Origin: Quillaja saponaria
Lineage: Eukaryota; Streptophyta; Magnoliopsida; Fabales; Quillajaceae
DNA: 64,000 nucleotides
Assembly: GCA_029379385.1 (NCBI GenBank)
Contig: CM055612.1
Coordinates: 12,400,001-12,464,000 of the forward strand
Direction of reading: 5' to 3'
This document shows positions 1-11,545 of this stretch, one piece after another; positions within the stretch are counted from its first letter, which is position 1, and each line of letters starts with the position of its first letter. Made by a program: the position numbers and the translations under genes. A model generated the notes under the pieces. That model was not told where the DNA came from, did not search any database, and saw nothing but the letters and a program-made list of their open reading frames with translations.

Positions 1-1560
1 TCTTATTCCAAAAATTTTATGTTTTTCTTTTATGCATGGAGATATGCTATTAGGAAATAATTTCTTACAAAAATATTTTCTGTTAGAATTAGATAATAAT
101 TTCTTAAAATTAACTTTAAATGAATCTAGACTATCTATACCTATACTTGTAGAACATAAGTATATATGTGATAAATGATTCGAACCTTTTAAAAAGAAAG
201 GTGAAATTCAAGCTTTATAAACTTTCACATTGGTTATATAAACAGCTAGAACCAAATTTTAGTGAAGACCCTTTAAAATTATGGAAAAAAAGTCTTAGAT
301 ATTGTAGCTTAAAGCTTATGTGATCCTAATAAAATAATTAGCTTAAAGCTAGACGAATTTAAAATTCAAATAAAAGAATTATTAGAAAAATGAATTAACA
401 GAATCAACTACTAGTTTTTTATTCTAGTCCAGCTTTTATGATAAGAAACCACTCTGAGATAAAAAGAGAAAAAGTTAGGATGATGATTAATTATAAAAAG
501 ATTAAATCAAAATCTTGAATTTGATAGCTATTTTATCCTTAGAAAAGATGTCTTTGTTAATCAAACAAGACATGCTAATTACTTTAGTAAATTTGATTGT
601 AAATCTAGGTTTTTGGCAATTAAAGCTAACTTTCAGTGCTTCATATAGACATTACCAATGTACTGTTATGCCATTTCAGTCTATGTAATGCTCTACAAAT
701 TTTTCAAAGATGGGTGGATAATATCTTTAAAGACATTAAAGATTTTTGTATTGTCTATATAAATGATGTTCTTGTATTTTCTAAAACAGAAAAAGAACAT
801 ATAAAACATTTATAAAAAGTTCGAGATATTTTCATAGAAAATTGAATTATCCTGAGCCCCAAGAAAATAGAAAAAGAAAAACAAGAAATAAAATTCTTAG
901 TATTAAAATTAAGTCGTAAAGGAATTCAATTACAAGATCATATTCTTGTAAAAATAAAAGAATTTCCTAATAATATTGTAGACAAAAAACTAGCTATAAA
1001 TTTTTTTAAGAATATTAAATTATGGAAGAAATTTTATAAAAGATTTATCCAAAAAGGAAAACCTTTATTAGAAAAATTCAAAAAGAATAAACAATTCTTT
1101 TGGGAAGAAAAAGATTCTTTACTAATCTAAAAGATAAAAGATGAGATAAATAATCTCCTTTCAGTTTATTTTCCTAGACAAGGAGGTAAATTAATACTAG
1201 AAATTGATGCCAATGAAGAACACTAAGGAGCAATTTTAAAAGCCATAGTAAATAAAGAAAAACAAATTTGTGGTTATAATTCAGGAAAATTTAAGCCCAA
1301 TAAAATTAATTACATTATTTATTAAAAAAAACTTTTAGGCATAAAATATGGTCTAAAATATTTCATATTTATCTTTCACCAGAAAAATTTCTTATTCGTA
1401 TTGAAAATGAATCAGTAAAGAATTTTCTTAAATCAAGAAAAGGTGAGGAAAAATCCAAGAAAGATAAGATGGTATAATTATATTTGTCAATAATCTTTTG
1501 ATATAGAGCATATTAAAAGTAACAAAAAATTTCTTGCAAATTTCTTGAGCAGAAATGAGC
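1..1560 (+). pseudogene. Endogenous pararetrovirus 1: protease, reverse transcriptase and RNase H remnant
   Basis: Degraded pol region of an endogenous Caulimoviridae copy. It enters the window in the C-terminal part of the aspartic protease (a MLLGNNFLQKY-like stretch near 45-80). A reverse transcriptase follows: RMMINYKK near 478-500, FQRWVDNIF near 700-730, and YINDVLVFS at 756-782, where the first Asp of the catalytic pair is Asn. RNase H-like sequence follows (LILEIDANEE near 1195-1220; FLANFLSRNE near 1530-1555). Many in-frame stops and frame changes interrupt it, so no protein can be made. The fused PR-RT-RH order and the absence of integrase point to a pararetrovirus rather than a gypsy element. 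The genus cannot be fixed by eye. It continues to the left of the window. Confidence 0.8.
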
Positions 1561-2850
1561 CAGAAGAAAGATAAAGGTAAAAAATCTTTAACCGAATCTA
1601 CACGAGTATGGACAATTGTAAAGCCAAAAGCAAGGGTTAATCCTAAACAAGGACAATCTTAAAAAATTTCCAGAAATCCTAAGCAAGGACAGTCCAACCA
1701 TAATATCTTACAAAGTCCTTTTCATGAAACTATGCAACCAGCATATTTCAATAATATTCCACAAAATATTTATAGTATAGCCACTATACTATTATCCACC
1801 TCACCCTATAGCCTACAACATTCAGTATACTCAAAACCAGTTTGAGTCAGCCTAAATTCTATGCACAAACAGTGCAAAAGGCATAAAAATTAATTGTTGA
1901 AGAAAAGAAAGAAGAAATTAAATAAGTTTCATATTTCTTTAATACAGGATTACCATAAAATATATATGATCTTATGAATGGAGTATGGAAATCTCATATT
2001 CTTGAAAAGAAATCAGCTTTCAGAAAATATATGGGAAAGCTAGCCAAAAAATTAGTTAGCCAAGCAAATATCTTCAAAAACTTTAAAATTATAACTAAAA
2101 AAGTGGTTAAGGAAGTAAGATGGGACAAATAAATTAATTTTGAACAAATTAACACAATTCTTGAACTTTTAAAACTATTAGGCAGTCAACAAGATGATGA
2201 CCCTGTTTTTCAAAAAGTCAAGATAATTAGTCTTTACGAAGAAGCCAAGATGATTATCCCAACAGAATTATTAGTAGCATAGACAATGCTCATCACTTCA
2301 AATTAATTGAAAAATTAAAACAATTTTCTTTAATATTCATATTCCTTCAGATTATTGGGATATAACAAATATTCCAAAATTAACCTTCTGTGCTTCTTAT
2401 GAATAGTCTTGACATAGAAAGTGTTGAGATGAGATTCGTTGAAACTATTATCCTATTAAATTATAAATTTGATAAAATTTTAGGATTATACTATTTTCTT
2501 AAAATCATGATTCTTTACACAATAATGGAAGAATAGTCAAGTACCATGTATACTTTTAATATTGTAAGTATGATGGAATACTTTCAAAGAGAAAAATTCT
2601 ATCAACCCTATCAGATCTGCACTTTAACTAAATATGTGAATCATGATTTTGATCTTTCCAATAAAGACAAAAGCCAGACAAGTTATCACAGGATATCAAT
2701 ATTGTGTTAAAAGTTTTCAACAGCTAGTCATAAAGGCAAATTTCATTGAAATTGAAGATTTCTTTACTATAATAGATGAAAAAGAATCTTTGTTACAATG
2801 CTTCCAGTACAATATAAAAGATCCAAACAATAGATAGAACTTTGTGATCA
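1561..2850 (+). pseudogene. Pararetrovirus 1: frames downstream of RNase H
   Basis: Broken reading frames between RNase H and the promoter region, still in the viral + orientation. Readable stretches include a block at about 1955-2280 (HILEKKSAFRKYMGKLAK near 1998-2050) and one at 2643-2837 (KARQVITGYQYCVKSFQQL). The second recurs in inverted orientation at 4413-4147 as RVRQVITGNQYYVKSFRQL, so this is real decayed coding sequence, not chance. I do not recognise the domain. Caulimovirids often have a further frame after RNase H, and that is the likeliest origin. Stops and indels show it is non-functional. Confidence 0.55.
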
Positions 2851-3418
2851 ATTATTCAGAAAAATAAAACTCTTCAAGGTACAAGGCTTTGAAGACCTAA
2901 TTACTGATGTCGAAATGGAGCAAGACCTAGCTGACAGAGTAGAAAGCAATGACAGTAGAAGTGATGGTGCCAACACATTTGACAGTGTTGCAGAAAATAA
3001 TATTGAAAACAAGATGGAACCATGACAGTGACAACTCAACCACCAAAAGATGACCAGTCATTATCTGAAAAAGATAGAAATATGATGAGGCATTCTATGA
3101 AAAAAAAAAAAAAAAAAACAGAAAGTTGGGAAGTCATTATATGAAGAAGATAGACAGATGGCAAGTCATTATTTGAAAAAGACATCCCAACTAAAGAAAA
3201 ATAAAGCTTATCTTAATTTAGGAAAAGAAATATGCTTTACAGCTAATAAAGTAGATTCATTCTTATCTCTTGTAATAATAAAGTTGTAATTTTTTTCTAT
3301 AAATAGGAGAGATGCTTAAACATTTAGGATCATCTTCCAACCATCCATCTTACTCACCATCTTGTATACACCTTCCCCGTAAGCTCTCTTTTAAAAATCC
3401 TACCTTCCGCCTTCTAGC
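2431..3418 (+). repeat. Pararetrovirus 1 inverted duplication, left arm
   Basis: Left arm of a ~1 kb inverted repeat. It pairs base by base, with small indels, with 4620-3634: the sum of matching coordinates stays at 7050-7056 along the arm (2643 with 4413, 3312 with 3740, 3418 with 3634). It contains the end of the downstream viral frame, the A-rich intergenic region, a TATA box at 3296 and the start of the leader. Confidence 0.85.
3296..3307 (+). promoter_or_regulatory. TATA box of pararetrovirus 1, left copy
   Basis: TCTATAAATAGG in the intergenic region, about 5 bp before a short frame (ATG at 3312) that is also conserved in the inverted copy. Position and sequence fit the pregenomic RNA promoter of caulimovirids. 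Activity is not known. Confidence 0.6.
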
Positions 3419-3633
3419 TGACAGCAGAAGTGATGATGCCAAAAAATTTAATATTGTTAAGGAACACAATATTGAAAACATGATAGAATCATGACAGTGA
3501 CAGCTTTACCACCAAAAAATGACAAATCATTATCTGAAAAAGACTGAAATATGATTAGTCATTCTCTGTAAAAAAAAAAAAAAAAAAAAAAAAAAGACAG
3601 AAAGTTAGCAAGTCATTATCTGAAAGAGACCAG
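3419..3633 (+). repeat. Spacer between the inverted arms: direct copy of viral intergenic sequence
   Basis: The ~215 bp between the arms is a second, direct copy of 2949-3165, offset by 470 bp (both contain ATATTGAAAACA, then CATGACAGTGACA, then TCATTATCTGAAAAAGA). It includes a run of about 26 A residues (3569-3594), matching a shorter A run near 3101-3118. The head-to-tail overlap fits the circular, terminally redundant nature of these viral genomes. Confidence 0.75.
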
Positions 3634-4620
3634 TAATAAATGCGGAAGGTAGGATTTTTACAACAGAGATTATGGGGAAGGTGTATACAAAATGGTGAGT
3701 AATGTGGGTATTTGGAAGATGATCCTAAATGCTTAAGCATCCCCCTATTTATAAAAAAAATTTACAATTTAATTATTATAAGAGATAAGAAGGAATCTAC
3801 TTTATTACCTGTGAATTAAATTTCTTTTCCTAAAGTAAGATAAGTTTTATCTTTCTTTAGCTAGGATGTTTCTTTCAGAGAATGACTTGCCTTCTGTTTG
3901 TCTTCTTTAGATAATGACCTCCCAACATTTTTTTTTTTGCTTAAGAGAATGACTCATCATCTTTCTGTCTTTTTTAGATAAGGACTTGTCATCTTTTGGT
4001 AGAGCTGTCACTGTCATGGTTACATCATGTTTTCAATGTTGTGTTATACAACACTGTCAAATATGTTGACACCATCACTTCTGCTGTTATTGCTGTCTAC
4101 TCTGTCAGTTACGTCTTGCTCCATTTTGGCATCAGTAATTAGGTCTTCAGGGTCTTCTACCTCGAAGAGTTTTATATTTTTGAATAATTGACCTACAAAG
4201 TTCTATCTGTTCTTTGGATCCTTTATATTGTACTGGAAGCATTGTAGCAAAAATTCTTTTTCCATTTGTTATATTAGAGAAATATTCACTTTCAATGAAA
4301 GTTGCATTTTTGACTAGCTGTCGAAAACTTTTAACATAATATTGATTTCCTGTGATAACTTGTCTGACTCTCAGAGTTTCGTCTTTATTGGAAAGATCAA
4401 AATCATGATCCATAGATTTAGTTAAAATGTAGATCTGATAGGGTTAATAGAATTTTTCTTTTTGAAAGTATCCCATTATACTTGCAATATTAAGAGTATA
4501 CATGGTACTTGACTCATCTTCCATGATTGTATAGAGAATCATGGTTTTGAGAAAAGAGCATAATTTTGAAATTTTATCAAATTTATCCTTTTCTAGGATA
4601 ATGGTCTCAACGAATCCATT
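3634..4620 (-). repeat. Pararetrovirus 1 inverted duplication, right arm
   Basis: Reverse-complement copy of 2431-3418. On the - strand it reads the same frame (4413-4147), the same A-rich intergenic sequence, a TATA box near 3756-3744 and the same leader. The arm stops at about 4620, immediately before a fragment of chromovirus LTR. Divergence between the arms is visible but modest, so this copy arose by duplication and then aged. Confidence 0.85.
3744..3757 (-). promoter_or_regulatory. TATA box of pararetrovirus 1, inverted copy
   Basis: Read on the - strand this gives TTTTATAAATAGG, the counterpart of the box at 3296. The two boxes face each other about 440 bp apart, so transcription from both would overlap and produce complementary RNA. 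Confidence 0.6.
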
Positions 4621-4626
4621 CTTTCA

Positions 4627-4671
4627 GCTAGTCATGCCTCCGTGTAAGGGTGTGAAAAGTGGTATTAGAGC
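4627..4671 (+). mobile_element. Chromovirus A: last bases of 5' LTR and primer binding site
   Basis: 4627-4657 matches the terminal ~30 bp of the local chromovirus LTRs (compare the reverse complement of 34216-34245), ending TGTGAAA in place of TGTGACA. TGGTATTAGAGC at 4660-4671 is a primer binding site for initiator tRNA-Met with one change. The rest of the 5' LTR is missing: the pararetrovirus arm ends where this begins. Confidence 0.7.
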
Positions 4672-5805
4672 TTGGTTTAAAGGTCCATGACTACAAATGT
4701 GGAACGTTATTGCTTTGTTTCCGTACATTACCCGCGACATATGTGAATTTAGTGACACGTTCTAATTCATTCTAAAACTTAAAGTTGTGATTCTCATGTA
4801 CTATCCTTTGCCTTATACGATAAATGTGCATTGAATTTGTTTATGTTTGTTTTAGACAAGATGATATTATAGTGAAGAATAATTTTCTCCTCCTTAGTAT
4901 TAATAATTTATTTTATTAGTTATAGGGGGCTCAGAACTCTTTCTAGATCGATCTACTTTCGGAATATCAATAATTTTGAATCAAGAAGGATGATGTTCCG
5001 AAAACTATTTTCAGTACTCGAAAGGAGCATAATGAGTTTGTAGTCATGTCTTTTGAATTCACTAATGTTCCTGCAACTTTCATAGATCTTAAGAGCAAGG
5101 AGTAAGGAGTAAATGCAAAGTATTTTCGTATGGTCTTGCAAACACTTAGGAGGAAAACAAGCTTTGTGCTAAATTCTTCAAGTGAGAAATTTTGTTTGAG
5201 TTTGGTAATATTTCTCGGATATGTGATTTCTAAAGAAAGAACCCGTATGGATTCTAAGAAAGTTGAAGTAGTCCAGGATTTGCTTTGTTCAACAAACGTG
5301 TCTGAAATTCAAAATTTACTGGGTTTAGTTGGGTATTATAGGATTATTTTTGAAAACTTCTCTTATATTGTTATACCTTTAACTCGGTGGATGCAACAAA
5401 AATGTTAAGTTTATTAGTCAGAGGCTTGTGAGGAAAGTTTTCAGAAGCTTAAGACTTATTTAACTTTAGTTCCAATCCTTATACAGTCTGATTTTTCAAG
5501 TGTTCATGTTTCAGAAGTATTTGCATGAGGAATCTCACGTTTTACGGGAAGTGCAAGTGGATAAGAACTTGATATATAAGGAGCAGCCAATGACAATCGT
5601 AGATAGACAAGTCCATGAGTTTCGATCGAAGAGAATTCTGTTTATGAAAGTTGTCTGGAAATATCATAATGAATAAGAAGCTACGTGGGAACTTGAAGTT
5701 GCAATGAAGAAACAATATTCATCTTTATTTGACTACTTTATGTAAACAATCTATTAGTATCCTTTTTGTTGAAATTTGGAACGAATTTCTTTTAAGAGAA
5801 GAGAC
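4672..5805 (+). pseudogene. Chromovirus A: internally deleted gypsy pol (RT fragment joined to chromodomain)
   Basis: The leader at 4672-4800 matches the leader of element F (reverse complement of 34060-34200). From about 4960 a Ty3-gypsy reverse transcriptase remnant appears: FVVMSFEFTNVPATF near 5030-5080, then FLGYVISKERTRMDSKKVE at 5208-5265, and NLLGLVGYYR near 5315-5345. At about 5515 the frame jumps straight to the integrase end and chromodomain (QVDKNLIYKEQPMTIVDRQV near 5550-5610; EATWELEVAMKKQYSSLF at 5680-5735). The RNase H and most of integrase are deleted. A polypurine tract lies at 5791-5804. Stops and frameshifts make it non-coding. Confidence 0.8.
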
Positions 5806-6944
5806 TCTTATAACCTGATATTTTATTGATACGTTTTAGCATGGTTGTATGCAACTCGTAATTGTAAGTAAAATAACAATTATAAATAAAGTAAACGAAA
5901 GTGAATGAACATTTAAAATATTTGTATATATATATTTCATACAAAGAATTAATTTACACTACATTTTTTATAGACCTTCACTTTAACTTGATTGTTTTAT
6001 TTCCTTTTTCCTCTTTTTATTTTCACTTTTTGTCTTTCCCTTTAGCCGACTTACTTTCTATTTCTCTTCCTCTGCTTCCTTTGATGGTTCTAGTCTCTTC
6101 CTCTTAGCTCTGCCGTGGTGAACTTCAGCCTTTGTAATAGATAAACTCAGCCTTGCTTAATCAAATTGTATTCTTGCTGTGTGAGGGTTCTTGCATTATA
6201 CTTGTACCGTTCTTCCTCCTCCCTTGTTATTCCTCTTGAACTTTTTGGGCTGTTAGTGATTTCCACTTGCTGCACCATCCAGGCCTCTTTTTCCTAATAT
6301 GTCTTGAAGTCTATGATGATTTACCTCTAACTCACCTCCGTCTTATCTGCTTTCAATGCCAAGCTATGGCTCATAGTTCTTGCATCGCTCCTACCTCGTA
6401 TTTGGAGGGTTTGTCCTAAATACCCAAAATTTGAGAGTGCCTGTTCAAAACCCCTAAAATTCGAGAGCTATTGATAAAGGTTTGGCTAAGGTGCTTGTAA
6501 TAGTCATGAAGATTAATGTAGTATCGATGGAGAGAAGGGTTGCTCTTGCTCGGGTTGAAGTAGAACAGTGTTTGAAAGAAGTAGCTTTGGCAAAGAAGAG
6601 AAAGGGAAAGGGTAAAGAAATAATTGTGGCCGATAACCTGAAGCCTGAAACTAGATGCTCAGTTCCTAGAAATACCTAATGAACATATTTTCATCTCGAT
6701 CCTAGCAGCGTCAAATAGAAGAAAATAGGTAACATGACTGTTGTAGTGATAGTAAGCTTGTGGGTCAATCCCATCTCCATACTTGTCAATCGAATTGTTC
6801 CAGAGCCGTACATGGATGAAATATTTCACATACCCCTGGTTCAGCAGTATTATAAGGAAAATTTGGCAGTTGGGATCCTATGATTACCACTCCTCCTAGA
6901 CTATATGTGTTGAATTCATTGTTGAATCTTTATGCCTTTGAAAT
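5806..6944 (+). mobile_element. Chromovirus A: 3' LTR (truncated) and unassigned sequence
   Basis: The LTR starts right after the polypurine tract with TCTTATAACCTGATAT, a mutated form of TGTTATAACCTGATAT at 63012. It can be followed with confidence to about 6110. Sequence from about 6400 to 6944, with a 65-codon lysine-rich frame at 6482-6679, is not recognised and does not end like an LTR. It abuts chromovirus B at 6945. Confidence 0.55.
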
Positions 6945-9808
6945 TATCACACCCTAAACTAAAGGTATGATTGGTGAAGGAGTGGATAACCAAACTTCAG
7001 TAACCTTGAATACTTATTTACGTTGCACAACTGACTCTTAAACAAATTACAGTTCAGACTAAGAAAACCTTACTGAATAATAAAAAAACTTATCATGGTA
7101 GGTTTTTAACATAACATATTTACTGAAAATTTCAATAGAGGTTCCCTGTAAAGTGGAACATGCCACATAAGATGAATAAATATTCATGTTTACGATTTAC
7201 TAATAAATCATAATACTACAGTAGACAGTGGAGCTTTGCTCCTAACTACACATCAAATTAACATAGTTACTTCAACATATATACAGTAGTGCATAATGCC
7301 TTAAGTGATTGCACGTGTCGCCCCGTTAACTTCAAATATGCGATTCTAGGTTTACTTTGCTGTAGCAGCATCAACAAGTAACTAATCCTGACAAGACGAT
7401 CTGTGTCTTCCCAATACTAAAAAAAATGACAACAAAAGAAAGAATGAGTCACAAGGACTCAATGAACAAATTACGTACCCTGAGGGTACCAGCATCACAT
7501 AACACATAACACACTTATTTCTAATCAATTACCTGTCTAAATTTAATTGCGCACGTACGAAATTGTAATTATCATACATGCATAATTCACATGTTTCATA
7601 GCATATATAATTTAACTAAATATCTGGAGTTTAGAATTTCAACATAGCAATCGAAACATATATAGCAAACAAAGGGCCGCCGAGTAACTCATCCTCATGC
7701 AACAATATTACCCCCACCTGGTATTTACGCGCTCGCACAATAGCTTAATCTCCATACATAATATACCCCACTGGGAATGTGAACTCAATTTTCTTTAAAA
7801 CATTTATCAGAATCAGAATAACTAAGAATTTCAAATTAGAATATCCTACGTGCACATGAATTTCAATTCTGGAAATAAAATCGTTTTTAGAAAAATTTCA
7901 CTTTATTGGCCTTTATCAACCACAAATAATATTAATTAACAAACAAAACTTGCATATTCAAATTCACATAATAATATGGCAACCAAAGTGTATGTAATCA
8001 CTCACGGGGTTCAAGAACGAGACCCGTCGTTATGTCTGGACTGCGACAATATTAGAGTATCCTCGATAGGATCCGAAACTAAAAATCATGAAATCATGTA
8101 TTATTTGATGTAACCATTTATAATTAAATTTACATGTTTACACCCTTAACATCAAACTCAGAGATTAATTTTGTCAAACCTTTTTACTGAGTGTATTAAT
8201 GATATATTTATGTTCCTTGAACACATGTATATATATATCTATACTTATATTAAGGAATCCTTTATCAATTATCTATTCTACTTTGTTCATGTTTTACTAT
8301 GAAATTCAAATTATACTCTTATGTTTAAACTTAATTAAAAGTTGAAATAACTATTTTCATCATCTTCATTATTTACTTTACATGTCAAATTAGATTTAAA
8401 GGAATTATAACTAACTCCTATAAACAAACCGACAATTATTAAATTGATAAATTTGATTTAACTAAATCAAGATTTTAATTCCATAAAAATCATACATGTA
8501 ACTTCTATTGGTATACTTTTCTAAGAATTCATTGATCTTGAGCTTTTACGAATATTCTAAATAATAGATTTTTAAAATAAAATTAACTTACTTCAACTTA
8601 TAAAATTCTAATTCTTTAATTCCTACTTAGCCTAATTAAATGCCATGATTCCTAGCTCACTACTAATTTTACTTTCTTAATTAAATTAAAAGGAATTCTC
8701 AATAATTTCATTAAACTAAGAAATTACAACTCCTAAATGATCATACTTAAATTGCAAATTTCCAATTCCTAACATAAACTTCACTTTCAATTATTTTGTT
8801 TACCAAGATTTGAATTCTTGACTTCCAATATTTATACTCTTAAATTTCAAGGAATCCTCTTCCCACACCAATGTGATTATACTATAAATTCTTTGAACTT
8901 TTTAAGCTTTTACCCATAATCTTTCTTAGTTTCTAATTCTAGCTCTATAACCATCAAGATATATAAAAGTACTTAACCAAAATCATAACTAACTAACTAC
9001 TAATACTCCTTAATCACTAAACTACTCTAAACTACTAAACCATTCACTAACTACCAAATAAACTCATGGCAAGGAAGAAGAATTTCTACACCTAAAGCTG
9101 CTGTAGAGGTGCTGAAATATCAAAGAAAACAACTTGACTTTTACTTCTTGTTGCTTGCTGCCCTGCTGTACTATGATTCCCTTAAACACTCACCAACTGA
9201 ATGAACAAAGAAATGAGGGAAAATAGTCTTCCTGCTGCCCCAAAACAGGAGAAACGGTACAGCAGCAAGAACAAAAGAAATGGTTAGGCCTTACTGCTTA
9301 TTTAAAGGTTGTACCACCAGCCTAACACTCAACCTCTTGGCTGCACATGGAGAAGGTTGCAAGCGGCATCACAACGGCAGTATACAACAAAGCTAATGGC
9401 CAACTCCCACAAGCAAGACGGCACAAACTTCACGAAAAACTAAGTAAAGAACAAGGAAAAATGGTTAGGCCGTAGAGCTTACTATGGCAAGTTCTCGATC
9501 CAAGTGGGATGAAAGAAAAAAAGATAAGTCGGCAGACTTCAAAGAGGAAAAGACAAGGCAATTAAATAATATCTATCTATGGTCTAGGCTTAACTTTCAA
9601 TTTGTGGTGTAACAATTTATTCTAATGATATATAATTATATACATATGTTATAATAGGTTTCTAATGAAATATCTTACACATCAAAGTTTACTTAATATA
9701 ATAAAAATTAATTCATATTCACATGTAGATATATTAATTCGCTGACCAAATTGTAACAAGTTAAGCACGAACAATTCTAAATATACGTTTAACTATTGGG
9801 TTATAACA
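6945..9808 (-). mobile_element. Chromovirus B: 3' LTR, 2.86 kb
   Basis: On the - strand this LTR runs from TGTTATAACCC (9808) to the TGTGATA end (6945). It shares with the other - strand LTRs the block TGAGTCACAAGGACTCA (7445-7461), the following GTACC/AGCATCAC sequence and a 'GGGCCGCCGAGTAACTCA' type block near 7674. A GC-richer segment lies at 9070-9560. LTR length and sequence fit the Tekay/Del chromovirus group, which is an inference. Confidence 0.75.
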
Positions 9809-11545
9809 GTCTCTCTCCCTTCAAATAAATTTGTCCTGAATTTCAAACGAAAGAATTAAGAATGTCATTTACCTGAATTATTCAAATAAATATAGATAGA
9901 GTTGTTGCGTTGCATTCGGCCTCCCAAGTGGCTTCCTGTTTTCCATGATGTTGCCATACAACTTTTACGGACTTGCCTATCAATAATTGTCACTAGTTGC
10001 ACTTCATATGCAAGATTTTTATCAACTTGCACCTTTTGAATTCATAAAACATAAGACTCGTATGACAAATACTTTCGAAACATAGATACATGAAATACTG
10101 GATGCACTCTATCCAAATCTGGGGGCAATGCCAAACTGTACGCTATTGCTTCAATCTTATTCAAACTTTCAAAAACACATGATCATTTACTTCAAACTCT
10201 AACTGTCTTCAACGGTTATCAACGTATGACTTTTGCCTACTCTGATCCGTCCGTAATCTATCATAAATCACCTGAACCTTCTTCATAGCATCCTAAATCA
10301 ACTCTGGTTCCATTAGCTAACACTCACCCATCTCAAACCATCCAATCAGAGATTGATATTTCCTACCATACAATGCTTCAAATGGTGCCATCTGAATGCT
10401 ACTATAATAGCTATTATTATAAGCAAACTCTATCAATGGAAGATGCTGATCCCAACTACCTTCAAAGTCCATGACACAGGCTTGTAACAAATCCTTCAAA
10501 GTCAGTATAGTTCTCTCAGACTAACCATCATTTTGCTGATAAAATATTGTGTTGAACAATAACTGAGTTCCAAGAGCCTCCTAAAAAGACTTCTAGAATG
10601 TATTAGTGAACTGGGCACCCCAGTTGGAGATAATAGAAACTAGTACTCTATGTAACGAAACAATCTCGTCCAGATGCAATTTCACATACAGATGTGCTGA
10701 ATAAGTAGTCTTCACCAGAAGAAAATGCATGGACTTCATTAAACGATCCACAATCACCTAAATGGAATAAAAATCTCTAAAAGTCTTAGGGCATCCTGAT
10801 TCGAAGTCTATATTAACTTTTTCCTACTTCCACTTCAGAATATCTAGCCTTTGCAACACTTCTGCAGGTCTCTGATGCTTAGCTTTCAACTGTTGGCACA
10901 CAAGATACCTAGAAACAAAATCAGCAACATCTTTCTTCATGTCATCTCACTAATATAATTTTCTTAAGTCCTAATACATTTTAGAAGAACTAGGATGCAT
11001 GACATATGATGAATAATAGGGCTGCTTCAAGAATTTTTCTCCCTAATTCCAAATCAGATGGCACAACAATTCGATCACAATATCTTAGTACTCCTTCACT
11101 ATCTATTCTGAAATCATCAATAACACCTTGATCACACTTATTTTTCTTAGCACTCACATCCTGGATAAACTGCTTGTGCTGCTTTTATCGCTTTAACAAA
11201 AGTGGATCTCACTTCAATATGAGCTAGCAACACTCCCTAAGGAGACATCTCAAATCTAACTCTATCAACCATACATCGCTTCAAATCTTCCACTATCCAA
11301 CTACGCATAGCTGTCAAATGGGATAAACTACCCATAGATTTTCTACTCAGAGCATCAGCAACCACATTTGCTTTACCTGGGTGATATGAAATTGAGCAAT
11401 CATAATCCTCAGTAACTTAATCCATTTATGCTGTCTCAAATTCAGCACCTTCTGACCAAAGATATATTTAAGATTTTTATAATCCGTGAAGATCTCAAAA
11501 GTTTCATCATACAAGTAATTTCCCTAAAGAAACTAAGCCATATGT
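9809..11545 (-). pseudogene. Chromovirus B: chromodomain, integrase and RNase H remnant
   Basis: Minus-strand Ty3-gypsy pol running from RNase H (high coordinates) to chromodomain (low). RNase H: a FEIFTDYKNLKY-like stretch near 11500-11465, then a frameshifted YHPGKANVVADAL-type motif near 11395-11340. Integrase core and C-terminus: the open frame 10499-10317 reads [20 protein letters not shown] then YGRK, standard chromovirus integrase. Chromodomain: VDKNLAYE and IIDRQVR near 9985-9930. The polypurine tract, as AAGGGAGAGAGAC on the - strand, is at 9822-9810 next to the LTR. RT, gag and the 5' LTR are absent. Several stops and frameshifts. Confidence 0.85.

Noticed and set aside
3312..3494. 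Pair of 60-codon frames starting MLKHLGSSS on both strands (3312 + and 3740 -) as a conserved small gene
   Set aside because: Their similarity is explained by the inverted duplication of the viral leader. Position just after the TATA box suggests leader sequence, perhaps a leader short frame, not a separate host gene.
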